Part shown: in pieces, positions 52,887-61,059 of the stretch
Layout: the number at the start of each line of letters is the position of its first letter
How positions within the stretch are numbered: the first letter of the stretch is position 1
Origin: Arcanobacterium haemolyticum
GTDB lineage: Bacteria > Actinomycetota > Actinomycetes > Actinomycetales > Actinomycetaceae
NCBI GenBank assembly: GCA_021532125.1
Contig: JADYUX010000003.1
Location: 124,001 to 188,000, forward strand
Direction: 5' to 3'
Length of the DNA: 64,000 bases
The notes under the pieces: model-generated
Database searches by the model: none
Told to the model about the DNA's origin: nothing
Seen by the model: the letters and a program-made list of their open reading frames with translations, nothing else
Program-made: the position numbers and the translations under genes

Positions 52887-53524
52887 CCGAGATGGCTGAT
52901 CCTACGGGTAATGGCCCGTCGATCCGCATTATCGTTGCCGACGATGAGACTCTTCTCCGTGATGCACTTGAGGCGATTTTGGCCTTGCAGACGGATATTG
53001 AGGTTGTTTCTGTGGCCGCTTCAGGGGCGGAAGCTATAGCGCAGATTGAACGCTTTAGGCCAGATGTTGCCGTACTCGATCTTCAGATGCCGGGATTGGA
53101 TGGTATTGAGGTGACAGAACGGGTTAGTGTGTCGTCTCCGGGGACGCGGTGTTTGATTCTCACGTCGCATGCGAGGCCGGGTTATTTGAAGCGTTCGCTT
53201 GAGGTGGGGGCGCGTGGTTTTCTTCCAAAGACGACATCGGCTCAGGTACTGTCGGATGTCATTCGGCGTATTCATGCTGGCCAGCGCTACGTTGATCCTG
53301 AGCTTTCGGCGGAGGCGATCGCCGCGGGTGATTCGCCGTTGACGGCGCGGGAGGCGGATGTTTTGGAGTTGGCGGCGGATGGTGCACCGGTCGAGGAGAT
53401 TGCGTCGCGGGCAAATCTGAGCTCGGGGACGGTGCGGAATTATTTGTCGTCCGCTGCGGCGAAGTTGGACGCGCCGAACCGCCATGCGGCTGTGAAGGCG
53501 GCTCGCGCGAAGGGCTGGATCTGA
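52883..53524 (+). CDS. LuxR/NarL family response regulator (DesR-like)
   Basis: A 213-residue response regulator. The receiver has RIIVADDETLLR, the phospho-Asp in VAVLDLQMPGLDG, and Lys in FLPKTTSAQ. The HTH is LTAREADVLELAADGA to LSSGTVRNYLSSAA. The ATG at 52883 overlaps the kinase stop; an ATG at 52892 with AAAGG at 9 bases is an alternative. It probably binds the palindrome at 49687 to control its own operon (inference). Confidence 0.92.
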   Translation: MTEMADPTGNGPSIRIIVADDETLLRDALEAILALQTDIEVVSVAASGAEAIAQIERFRPDVAVLDLQMPGLDGIEVTERVSVSSPGTRCLILTSHARPGYLKRSLEVGARGFLPKTTSAQVLSDVIRRIHAGQRYVDPELSAEAIAAGDSPLTAREADVLELAADGAPVEEIASRANLSSGTVRNYLSSAAAKLDAPNRHAAVKAARAKGWI

Positions 53525-53771
53525 GGGGCTGCTACGCGCGCTATATCTTCAAGGCTCGTGTTTGACCAGCGCACTATATTCACTCTGGCGTTCACGGAAT
53601 TGGGAGAGGGATACAGAAATCATCGATCAGCTGTTCACCTTGTGCACGGTGTACGTGAACGACATAACACATACCCACCCACTGACCAAAGGAGCGCCCG
53701 CCCGGAGCACCACCCATCAACCCTCACTGACTACAGCGTCACAGAGTCTTGCCGGCCGAATTTCACCACCA
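53525..53771. other. Intergenic stretch, no feature recognised
   Basis: About 250 bases between the DesR-like gene and the tetR promoter. Two overlapping frames of about 70 codons run through it, but they lack ribosome-binding sites and show no recognisable protein pattern. No clear terminator for the exporter operon was seen. Confidence 0.5.
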
Positions 53772-53793
53772 TAGTATTTTTACATGTGTAAAA
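53772..53793 (+). promoter_or_regulatory. Leaderless tetR promoter with operator over the start codon
   Basis: The -10 box TAGTAT (53772-53777) is followed by six bases and the ATG at 53784. The perfect inverted repeat TTTTACA-TG-TGTAAAA covers 53778-53793, so the operator spans the presumed transcription start and first codons. Repressor binding would block the polymerase at the start site. Confidence 0.65.
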
Positions 53794-54413
53794 GTACTCG
53801 ATTGCTTCGCTCTCGCGACAAGCTTCGCAGCGCCACGCAGAATCTGCTCGACGAGCGTGATTCCACAGCAATCACAGTGACAGACATTGTGAAAGCAGCC
53901 GGCGTCACTCGACCAACCTTTTACGCAGCCTACAACGATCTCCCAACCGCCTTCGCTGATGCCGCACTACACCGCATCTCCGCTGCGATCGAGCCTTTCA
54001 CCCTCGATTCAGCGAGATCCAACAGTGCAATCGACGACGGCAAGGTTGTCGAGGACATGCATGACGCCTACGAACGCATCCTCTCCCAGATAGAACACCA
54101 CTCAACCTTCTATCTCCGAGCTGCCCACGCTCCAGGCGGCTTACGTATCCTCGCCTCCGTCAACGCATTCATCGCAGAGCGACTCGAATCCCATTCACCA
54201 ATATCGTCCGCACTGCGCAACAGCACCATTCCAGTTCCATCGGCTTGCTCGGCCCTCGCTGCAGGCGTCACTTGGCTAACGCTGGAATGGCTCGACAGCC
54301 CCTCGCGCCAATCTCCCAGAGAATTCGCGCATATCCTCCGCACCTTCGTCTACACGACAGTCAACGGAGGCATCACAACATCCTCTCCGAGTATGTCAAA
54401 GGACAACGCATGA
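53784..54413 (+). CDS. TetR/AcrR family transcriptional regulator
   Basis: A 209-residue repressor with an N-terminal HTH (about residues 30-58: ITVTDIVKAAGVTRPTFYAAYNDLPTAF) and an all-helical ligand-binding part. It appears leaderless, with the ATG 6 bases after TAGTAT. Its last bases overlap the start of the lactonase-like gene (ATGA), so the enzyme is its likely target, and the palindrome at 53778 its operator. This pairing suggests control of a lactone- or ester-degrading enzyme by its substrate. Confidence 0.88.
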   Translation: MCKSTRLLRSRDKLRSATQNLLDERDSTAITVTDIVKAAGVTRPTFYAAYNDLPTAFADAALHRISAAIEPFTLDSARSNSAIDDGKVVEDMHDAYERILSQIEHHSTFYLRAAHAPGGLRILASVNAFIAERLESHSPISSALRNSTIPVPSACSALAAGVTWLTLEWLDSPSRQSPREFAHILRTFVYTTVNGGITTSSPSMSKDNA

Positions 54414-55270
54414 CGAATACCGTCTCCATCCTAGAAACAGGAACAATCCGAATCCGGCCCAGTCACCGCACACAAAGCGCGCAGCGCCCCGTTGCACTAC
54501 GACGCCTCAAAGTCGTCCTCGGCGACCGAAACTGGACCGAACCACTCCCGATCAACACCTACCTCATCGATCACCCAGACGGCCCAATCCTATTCGACAC
54601 AGGAGAATCGCCCCACACGAGTGAAAAAGGCTGGCTCCCCTGGTGGCAGCCCTTCTTCCACCGCGCCGTCGATATTAAAGTCGCACCCGAAGAAGGCATC
54701 GGCGCGCGGCTCCGCCAGCGCGGGCTTGCGCCAGAGGATCTTCAAGCCGTCGTCGTCTCCCACCTTCACCACGACCACGGCGACGGGCTCGGCGACTTAG
54801 CCCGAGCCCGAGTTCTCGTCACTGACGACCATTGGGACTTCTACCGCAAGCCTCTACGCGCCACAGTCGAGGGAGCAGTCCCTCAACACTGGCCAAAGAA
54901 CTTCCAACCCTAGCTCCTTCACCTCACTGGCCCCAAGCTCGGGCCATGGGACGCGACATACCCCATCACAAAAGACGGCCGAGTCGTCGGCGTGCCGACC
55001 CCCGGCCACGTTCCCGGCCATCTATCAGTCGTCGTCTTCGCCGACGAGGCAACGTACTTCCTCGGAGGCGACGTCACCTACGATCAGGCCCTCCTCGACA
55101 AAGAACTGACCGACGGCGTCAACAACAACCCGCATCTTGCGGTCGAGCAGCTCCGCAAAATTAAGACCTTTGCCTCCCAGCAGCCGATCGTCTTGCTGCC
55201 TGAACACGACCCAGATGCCGCACGCAGGCTCGCAGAACACGAAGCCTTCCACCCGTCACCACTTCTGTAG
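54410..55270 (+). pseudogene. MBL-fold lactonase-like hydrolase interrupted by one in-frame amber codon
   Basis: A metallo-beta-lactamase-fold protein resembling N-acyl-homoserine lactonases. Residues 1-167 (to 54910) carry PINTYLIDHP and the zinc motif HLHHDH (118-123). A TAG at 54911-54913 then stops the frame. The very same frame continues to 55270 with PTPGHVPGHLS (His ligand), YFLGGDVTYD (Asp ligand) and LPEHDPDA, all needed for the fold. There is no frameshift, so a single base change explains the break. The upper half lacks ligands and should be inactive alone. A sequencing error or readthrough are alternatives. AAAGGA precedes the ATG, which overlaps the tetR stop. Confidence 0.82.
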
Positions 55271-55286
55271 CGACAACATCCTGCCA

Positions 55287-55322
55287 TACGAGGGCTGGCG
55301 ACTCCGCTCGCCAGCCCTCGTA
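55287..55322. terminator. Terminator between the lactonase-like gene and the acyltransferase
   Basis: A perfect 15-base stem (55287-55301 and 55308-55322) with a 6-base loop, 16 bases after the lactonase-like frame ends. It can serve both converging genes, though neither side has a strong T-run. Confidence 0.7.
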
Positions 55323-55396
55323 CTCAAGCACACCGCGAGGCTACGCAGCGCAAGCACGCAGGCTCGTCGCCCCAAACATGCGCAATCGTCGCAAAA

Positions 55397-57349
55397 CTAC
55401 CGCCCAACCAAGGCTTCTCGGATCATCGTCACGTACGCCTGCGTCCCTTCGGCCGTCAAATGGGTTCCGTCATCAACGAGATACTCTGGATGCCCCTCGC
55501 TACGGCCATTCCAGTCGATAATCCCCACGTTCGGGTTCGCTGCCGCGAATTCACGGAATATCGCATTATTCGACTCTTGCAACGGGTAAGGACTGCGATT
55601 CGTCACAAAATACAGCGGCTTGCCGCCTACAGCATCAATCAAGCTCTGCACAACGGCCTTATTGTTGATCGCGCCGTTGCTCCCCAAAGCAATAATCGTG
55701 ACATCACCTTCGTAACCGGCAGCCGCATCCTCAAGATAGACACCCTCGCCCTTAACAAACTGACGGCTCACTTTGCCGTCGACATACGCATTGGGGACAT
55801 AGGTGTTGAGCATCGGTTGTAGCCCCTCCGTAATCGAATCGCCGATCATGAGGATGCGCGCATCCGTGACACCAGTAGCCTCGTCGTACGTCCAATTGCG
55901 CCACGGCAAGTTATCGGGAACCTTTTCCGCTTTCGGGGCGACGAGCGTCGGGGTCGGTTCTGGCGTCGGTTGCGCTGATGTCGGTTCCGCCGACGAGGAC
56001 TGCGATGCCTCCGATTCGTCAGTCGGCACTTGGCGAGCCAACTCCGGCCGTAAAGCTTGCGCACGCGCCTGAGCTATGTCATCCCATCTCACGGGAGCAC
56101 AAGCTAGAAGAATCAGGGCAATCGTCGAACATACAACAAGGGCAATGTTCACTACAGCCCTCGCGCGTACGCCAGGTTTTCTCCCATCGGGAGGCGCGGC
56201 ACCATCACCAGCCTCATGTCCAATCGTGTCCGATCCCACGGGGGCGCCCACCCGGTGGAGAAAACGAGCAGTCGGTGTTTCCACAAGCTGATAGAACACC
56301 TCGCTGACACCAAGGACGACGAGAAGCTGGATGACCCACTCCCACCACCGCACACTCGTCGTTCGTGTAGCGGGGTTCATCACCGTCAAAAGCGGAAAAT
56401 GCACCAAATAAATCGCGAATGACCGCCGCCCTAAGTAGTTCAGGGGCCGGAGCGAGAGTAGCCATCCACCAATGGTGGGTGCGCTCAAGAGCGCAAGAGT
56501 TACCAAGGCCGTCACAGCCGCGACGGCGACGAAGCCACCGCGGTAGAGCCATAGTTCGTCACCACGTAGCGTCACATATCCAACGACGAGGACACCAAGG
56601 CCAACCGCAGCAATGACGTTTGCGCTCAATACACGCAAGGGAGTGACGCGTCTGCGCTTCACATAGCTCCACGCAAGCGCCGCTGCAGCACCAACAAGTA
56701 ACTCGGCCGCGCGCGTATCTGTCCCGTAATAGGCTCGACCGGTCGCCGCAGGGTCGAAACACAATGCCATTAGCCCAGAAGAAGCTCCAGCGAGCACAAC
56801 TGTCGCCACAAGAATGAGCGAACGTCGACGCACAACTGCCATCAGCACGACGAGGATCAGCGGCCACAGCAGAGAGAACTGCATGATGACACCGAGGAAC
56901 CAGAGGTGAGTAATGGGCGACGGCAGCCCCGCCGCATCAAAATAGGAGGCGTGGCGGAATATGTACACCCAATTGCTCGAGAAGAGCGCCGAGGGCAGGG
57001 CATCGCTGTGAACTTTGACTAAAAGGCTCGGACTCACGAGATAAACAAGGAGCGCAGTCGCGGCAATTGTGACGATGAGCGGAGGAAACAATCGGACAAG
57101 TCGTTTCCCGATATACCGCAGATAAGAAAACGTCCCTTGTTTGAGGGCTGAGAGAATACTTGAGGTGGCGAAGAAGCCGCCAAGTACGAAGAAGACCGTG
57201 ACGCCGAGGAATCCACCAGTCAAAAGCGAGGGGCGCGTATGGAAAAGCACGACACCGAGTATTGCTAAGCCTCGAAGTCCGTCAAGCGAGCGATTTCTGG
57301 AAGATTTTCTCAGGTGAGAGCGTTCTTGTTGTCGTTTCCAGCCGGACAT
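55397..57349 (-). CDS. Membrane O-acyltransferase with C-terminal SGNH domain (OafA/OatA-like)
   Basis: A 650-residue protein that probably O-acetylates peptidoglycan or a cell-surface glycan. The N-terminal acyltransferase-3 part (about 20-400) has ten to eleven helices, with SLDGLRGLAILGVVLFH carrying the family Arg and His, and HLWFLGVIMQFSLLWP. A Pro/Thr/Ser-rich linker (about 430-470) leads to an extracytoplasmic SGNH/GDSL-like esterase domain with MIGDSITEGLQP, ALGSNGAIN and VDDGTHLTAEG, which give the Ser, Gly, Asn and Asp/His blocks. This matches OatA-type enzymes linked to lysozyme resistance. It is transcribed alone. Confidence 0.9.
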   Translation of the reverse strand: MSGWKRQQERSHLRKSSRNRSLDGLRGLAILGVVLFHTRPSLLTGGFLGVTVFFVLGGFFATSSILSALKQGTFSYLRYIGKRLVRLFPPLIVTIAATALLVYLVSPSLLVKVHSDALPSALFSSNWVYIFRHASYFDAAGLPSPITHLWFLGVIMQFSLLWPLILVVLMAVVRRRSLILVATVVLAGASSGLMALCFDPAATGRAYYGTDTRAAELLVGAAAALAWSYVKRRRVTPLRVLSANVIAAVGLGVLVVGYVTLRGDELWLYRGGFVAVAAVTALVTLALLSAPTIGGWLLSLRPLNYLGRRSFAIYLVHFPLLTVMNPATRTTSVRWWEWVIQLLVVLGVSEVFYQLVETPTARFLHRVGAPVGSDTIGHEAGDGAAPPDGRKPGVRARAVVNIALVVCSTIALILLACAPVRWDDIAQARAQALRPELARQVPTDESEASQSSSAEPTSAQPTPEPTPTLVAPKAEKVPDNLPWRNWTYDEATGVTDARILMIGDSITEGLQPMLNTYVPNAYVDGKVSRQFVKGEGVYLEDAAAGYEGDVTIIALGSNGAINNKAVVQSLIDAVGGKPLYFVTNRSPYPLQESNNAIFREFAAANPNVGIIDWNGRSEGHPEYLVDDGTHLTAEGTQAYVTMIREALVGR

Positions 57350-57591
57350 CTCCGCGTCGCCTCCGTTTCACTCCAGTCATTTACCTTAACGGAGAGTTAC
57401 GGGCGACGACGAACGACACGGGTCGCGTTGAGGCGACATATCGTTTCACAAAAACTCTCTTGGCGCGCCGCCTACCTGGGAATAGGTGTATTCCCGGTTG
57501 CCGATTGTCGTGTGTTTTCTCAGCACTGTACCGGGAGTAGTGTTGTAGGGTCCTCCGCTGCTTCCTGCAGCACCCCACAACAAGGAGCGTC

Positions 57592-59637
57592 ATGCCACGC
57601 CGCGCATTTTCGTCCACGCCGCCACTCAGGTTTTCTCACGCTATTGTCACTGCCATCACCTTGGCTGTAGCACTCGTCGCCGGACTGTGGTTTATGCCCT
57701 CGTCGGCTCAGGCCGCTGAACCGGACTGGGGCGTTGCTGAAACCGAGCCACATACCGTCCTTGACCACTCGGCTCCCCTTACCAAGTTCGCGGACGGTCA
57801 GAACCACGCTGCGGACGTTTGCTCTGCCGAGCTCGTCGACATGCTGACAGATCGCGACGGCAACGACATCACATTCACAACCAACGACGGTCGCGTTGTC
57901 AATGCCACGTGGACCTTCTGCGCGGTTCGACAAGCCTACCTTGATGCCCGAGCCCAAGCCACAGGGCGCGAACTTGCCGCCCTCAATAGCGCGACCTATA
58001 AGTCATTCTTCTATGTCGACGGCTACACGACCCCGATCCTTGCCGACCTCGATTACGTTTCCATGTACTTCCGTGAGGATAACCAGACCGGTGAAATTAG
58101 CCTCGGCGTTCCCTACCCAGGAACCAACCGGTTCCCTCCCCTCTACTCAGGATTCGCACCTGGAGATACCCTGTATCGTTCGGTCAATCTCCGGGTCAAC
58201 CACTACAACCATGACTACGATTCTTCTCGCGTAGCATTCTTCGCGTTCGGCCGTGGCACTGCACAAGACCCCGCGACAGGCGAATTCGGGCAAGCAGGCT
58301 CCTATGAGTACATGACGTTGCGAGACCTCTCTATCGATGGTCAGCCAAGCCCACTATTTGATTCCCGCGAGTCGCAAATTTCGAACGAAGGAACTTCCGA
58401 CGAATCGGCCGTGTGGCAAGAGGTGTACTCACGTAAGAATGACGGCGACGAAGTTAAGCGGCTCTACCAGTTCGCTCTCGATGTACCCGAAGGCCAGATC
58501 ATTGAGATTCAATTCCGAAATAACTTCTCCACAACAGGGGATAACGCGGGTACAACCTTTAAGCGTGAGGGCGTGCACCGCATCCCTGAAGTCGAGGTCA
58601 TCTCGGTACTCGATAAGGACTACCGCCTTGCACGTGGCCTTGTTAATGCCGCCGGTGAACCGGATACATCACAGCAGATTGAGCCACGGGATGTAGCAGC
58701 GAGCTTCACACCTCTTGATCTCACGCAACCCGCAGATCTTCCACAGAGCGTCTTTGCCGCCAACATTATCGGCCGGCCAGTGTGGGCTGAGGAAACATAT
58801 AACGCGCGTCAATACGACGATGCCTTCCCTAACTTTGGTTTAGTTATGACCGAAAATGACTGGTTGACGAAGGTGACGGAAGAAGCACCTGGCTACATCG
58901 AAGTGGGAACCGACCTTGCACAAGAACCAGTGAGCGACGAACCCGGCGCCGCACTCAAACCATCGAATGTGACCTTCGAGTTTGGAGTCAATCCGACCGA
59001 TGGCCGCATACAGCTACGCAAGTACTTCTACCGCACTTTCCGTCCGATCCCAGCCGCATTGGAGATCCACAAGAAGGATGCTCATACCGACGAGGCTCTG
59101 GGAGGCGCGCAGTTTGAGCTGTGGTCTGCAGATGGCAGCACGAAGCTGATCGACGAGGTTTTCACAACAGATGAGAACGGGAAGATTTCGCTTTTCGACA
59201 CTGCCGGTAAGCCGCTTAGCGAGGCGTTGACGGACTCCGTCATCAAGACGCTTCCCTACGCTGACAATAACGGTGTTATCACGACGGAACAGGGTTATCT
59301 CCTCGAACCTGGCACCTACGCATTGCGAGAGGTCAAGGCTCCCGAGGGATATGAGCTTCCTGCACAGCCAGACACCCAGGTGACGATCGATAAGCGTGAC
59401 GATACCTCTCGGTTCGAACCTGCAACCGTTACGGTGACGAATACCCAGACGCCTACGGAGCCTGTGCCAACTCCGACGGATCCCGAGACACCCGAAACTC
59501 CGCAACCAACACCATACGAGCCTGGAACACCACAGCCGAAGCTCCCACTGACAGGCTCATCGACGGCCGGACTGCTGGCAGTAGCAGGCATGCTCGTACT
59601 GGCCGGCGCAACGCTCGCACTGCGCCGCAAGGCGTAA
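57592..59637 (+). CDS. LPxTG-anchored surface protein with prealbumin-like (SpaA/CnaB-type) domain
   Basis: A 681-residue cell-wall anchored protein. A signal peptide ends near residue 43 (SSAQAAEP). The large N-terminal part (about 45-480) is not recognised; it is rich in Asp, Tyr and Thr and may be an adhesive or folded stalk region. A prealbumin-like SpaA domain follows (about 483-610) with LEIHKKDAHTDEALGGAQF and the E-box YALREVKAPEGYEL, which often form an internal isopeptide bond. A Pro/Thr/Glu spacer precedes LPLTG (651-655), a hydrophobic helix and RRKA. AAGGAG precedes the ATG. No sortase or other pilin gene is adjacent, so it is probably a single surface adhesin. Confidence 0.9.
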   Translation: MPRRAFSSTPPLRFSHAIVTAITLAVALVAGLWFMPSSAQAAEPDWGVAETEPHTVLDHSAPLTKFADGQNHAADVCSAELVDMLTDRDGNDITFTTNDGRVVNATWTFCAVRQAYLDARAQATGRELAALNSATYKSFFYVDGYTTPILADLDYVSMYFREDNQTGEISLGVPYPGTNRFPPLYSGFAPGDTLYRSVNLRVNHYNHDYDSSRVAFFAFGRGTAQDPATGEFGQAGSYEYMTLRDLSIDGQPSPLFDSRESQISNEGTSDESAVWQEVYSRKNDGDEVKRLYQFALDVPEGQIIEIQFRNNFSTTGDNAGTTFKREGVHRIPEVEVISVLDKDYRLARGLVNAAGEPDTSQQIEPRDVAASFTPLDLTQPADLPQSVFAANIIGRPVWAEETYNARQYDDAFPNFGLVMTENDWLTKVTEEAPGYIEVGTDLAQEPVSDEPGAALKPSNVTFEFGVNPTDGRIQLRKYFYRTFRPIPAALEIHKKDAHTDEALGGAQFELWSADGSTKLIDEVFTTDENGKISLFDTAGKPLSEALTDSVIKTLPYADNNGVITTEQGYLLEPGTYALREVKAPEGYELPAQPDTQVTIDKRDDTSRFEPATVTVTNTQTPTEPVPTPTDPETPETPQPTPYEPGTPQPKLPLTGSSTAGLLAVAGMLVLAGATLALRRKA

Positions 59638-59707
59638 GCCGAAGCGCAAGGCACAGGCGCTGCTGCTCGGTATAGCGCAGGACGCCTACGCGAACACGGC
59701 AGCTAAC

Positions 59708-59746
59708 AATGTGGGCCCCACGGAGATCCTCCGCGGGGCCCACATT
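59708..59746. terminator. Bidirectional terminator between the surface protein gene and ychF
   Basis: AATGTGGGCCCC (59708-59719) and GGGGCCCACATT (59735-59746), with CGGAG/CTCCG extending the stem inside. It lies between converging genes. Confidence 0.85.
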
Positions 59747-59758
59747 CACCTCATACGA

Positions 59759-60844
59759 TCAGACGTTAAAGCGGAACTCCACCACGTCACCATCAGCCAT
59801 GACGTAATCCTTGCCTTCCATGCGCACCTTGCCGTGTGCGCGAGCTTCAGCAAGCGATCCAAGCTCGACGAGGTCGTCGTAGGATACGATCTCGGCCTTA
59901 ATGAAGCCACGTTCGAAATCGGTGTGAATCACGCCGGCTGCCTTCGGCGCAGTGTCGCCCTTATGGATTGTCCAGGCACGAGATTCCTTCTCCCCTGCCG
60001 TGAGGAAGGTCTGGAGGCCGAGCGTATCGAATCCGACGCGCGCCAACTGGTCAAGACCCGACTCGCTTTGGCCAGTCTCGGCAAGCATTTCCTTGGCTTC
60101 ATCTTCGGAAAGTTCGATGAGTTCGGCCTCGAATTTCGCATCGAGGAAGATTGCCTGTGCCGGCGCCACCGCATCGCGCAGCTTTGCCTGCATGTCCGTA
60201 TCGGCCAGGCCTTCGTCGTCGGTATTGAAGACGTAAATAAAAGCTTTCGTCGTCATGAGCTGGAACTGGCGAAGCACGTCCATGTCCAGGCCGGCTGCCG
60301 GCGCTGCGGCGGACAGGACTTTGCCTTCTTCGAGGAGCTTGAGCGCTTCCTGCGCAACCGTGAGGACTTCCTTCGGCGTTTTCTTCCCTGTCACTTCTTT
60401 TTGGATGCGTGGGATCTGGCGTTCAAGGGTCTGCATGTCGGCGAGGATAAGTTCCGTCGTCACTGTCTCGATGTCGTCGAGAGGATCGACACGGCCTTCG
60501 ACGTGTACTACGTCTGGGTCTGCAAAAGCGCGCGTGACCAGGCAGATCGCATCGGCTTCACGGATATTTGCGAGGAACTGATTGCCGAGGCCCTCGCCTT
60601 GGGAAGCACCGCGCACGATACCTGCAATATCGACGAAGGATACTGTGGCTGGCACGATCTTCTGTGAGTGGAAGAGGTCGGCGAGAACGTTGAGACGCTT
60701 ATCTGGCAGCGGCACCACTCCGACGTTGGGTTCGATCGTGGCAAACGGGTAGTTTGCTGCGAGCACAGTGGCACGCGTCAAGGCGTTGAACAGGGTCGAT
60801 TTTCCAACATTCGGCAAGCCGGCGATTCCAATAGTCAGTGACAC
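59759..60844 (-). CDS. ychF: Redox-regulated ATPase YchF (Obg family)
   Basis: A 361-residue P-loop NTPase of the Obg family that prefers ATP and binds the ribosome. The G1 motif is [19 protein letters not shown]3 is [17 protein letters not shown], and the altered G4 (YVFNTDDEG, in place of NKxD) explains ATP preference. A coiled-coil insert (about 130-200) and a C-terminal TGS domain ending [15 protein letters not shown] complete it. The start is GTG at 60844. TAGAAT lies 7 bases upstream, so it may be leaderless; AAAGG is too close to be an ideal ribosome-binding site. Confidence 0.95.
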   Translation of the reverse strand: MSLTIGIAGLPNVGKSTLFNALTRATVLAANYPFATIEPNVGVVPLPDKRLNVLADLFHSQKIVPATVSFVDIAGIVRGASQGEGLGNQFLANIREADAICLVTRAFADPDVVHVEGRVDPLDDIETVTTELILADMQTLERQIPRIQKEVTGKKTPKEVLTVAQEALKLLEEGKVLSAAAPAAGLDMDVLRQFQLMTTKAFIYVFNTDDEGLADTDMQAKLRDAVAPAQAIFLDAKFEAELIELSEDEAKEMLAETGQSESGLDQLARVGFDTLGLQTFLTAGEKESRAWTIHKGDTAPKAAGVIHTDFERGFIKAEIVSYDDLVELGSLAEARAHGKVRMEGKDYVMADGDVVEFRFNV

Positions 60845-60851
60845 GCCTTTA

Positions 60852-60857
60852 ATTCTA
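60852..60857 (-). promoter_or_regulatory. -10 box (TAGAAT) of the ychF promoter
   Basis: On the minus strand TAGAAT, then seven bases, then GTG at 60844. The 215-base gap to the divergent reductase gene also holds an ACGACGAA octamer at 60875. Confidence 0.4.
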
Positions 60858-61059
60858 GCCGCGCATATTCCTTGACGACGAAACCGCGCTTCAATTCACC
60901 CGCGCCGTGGGCACTGTGCCGCCTCGCTCACAGTGCTGCTCTCCCGGAATACCCGGCAACCCCTTCGCGTTGATGGGTATGGATCGCGGGATATGCGCGC
61001 CTCGCTTTTGTCTCGCTGAAGCACCCTATCGGCCTCACCGGCCACCGTAAGGAGAAGCA

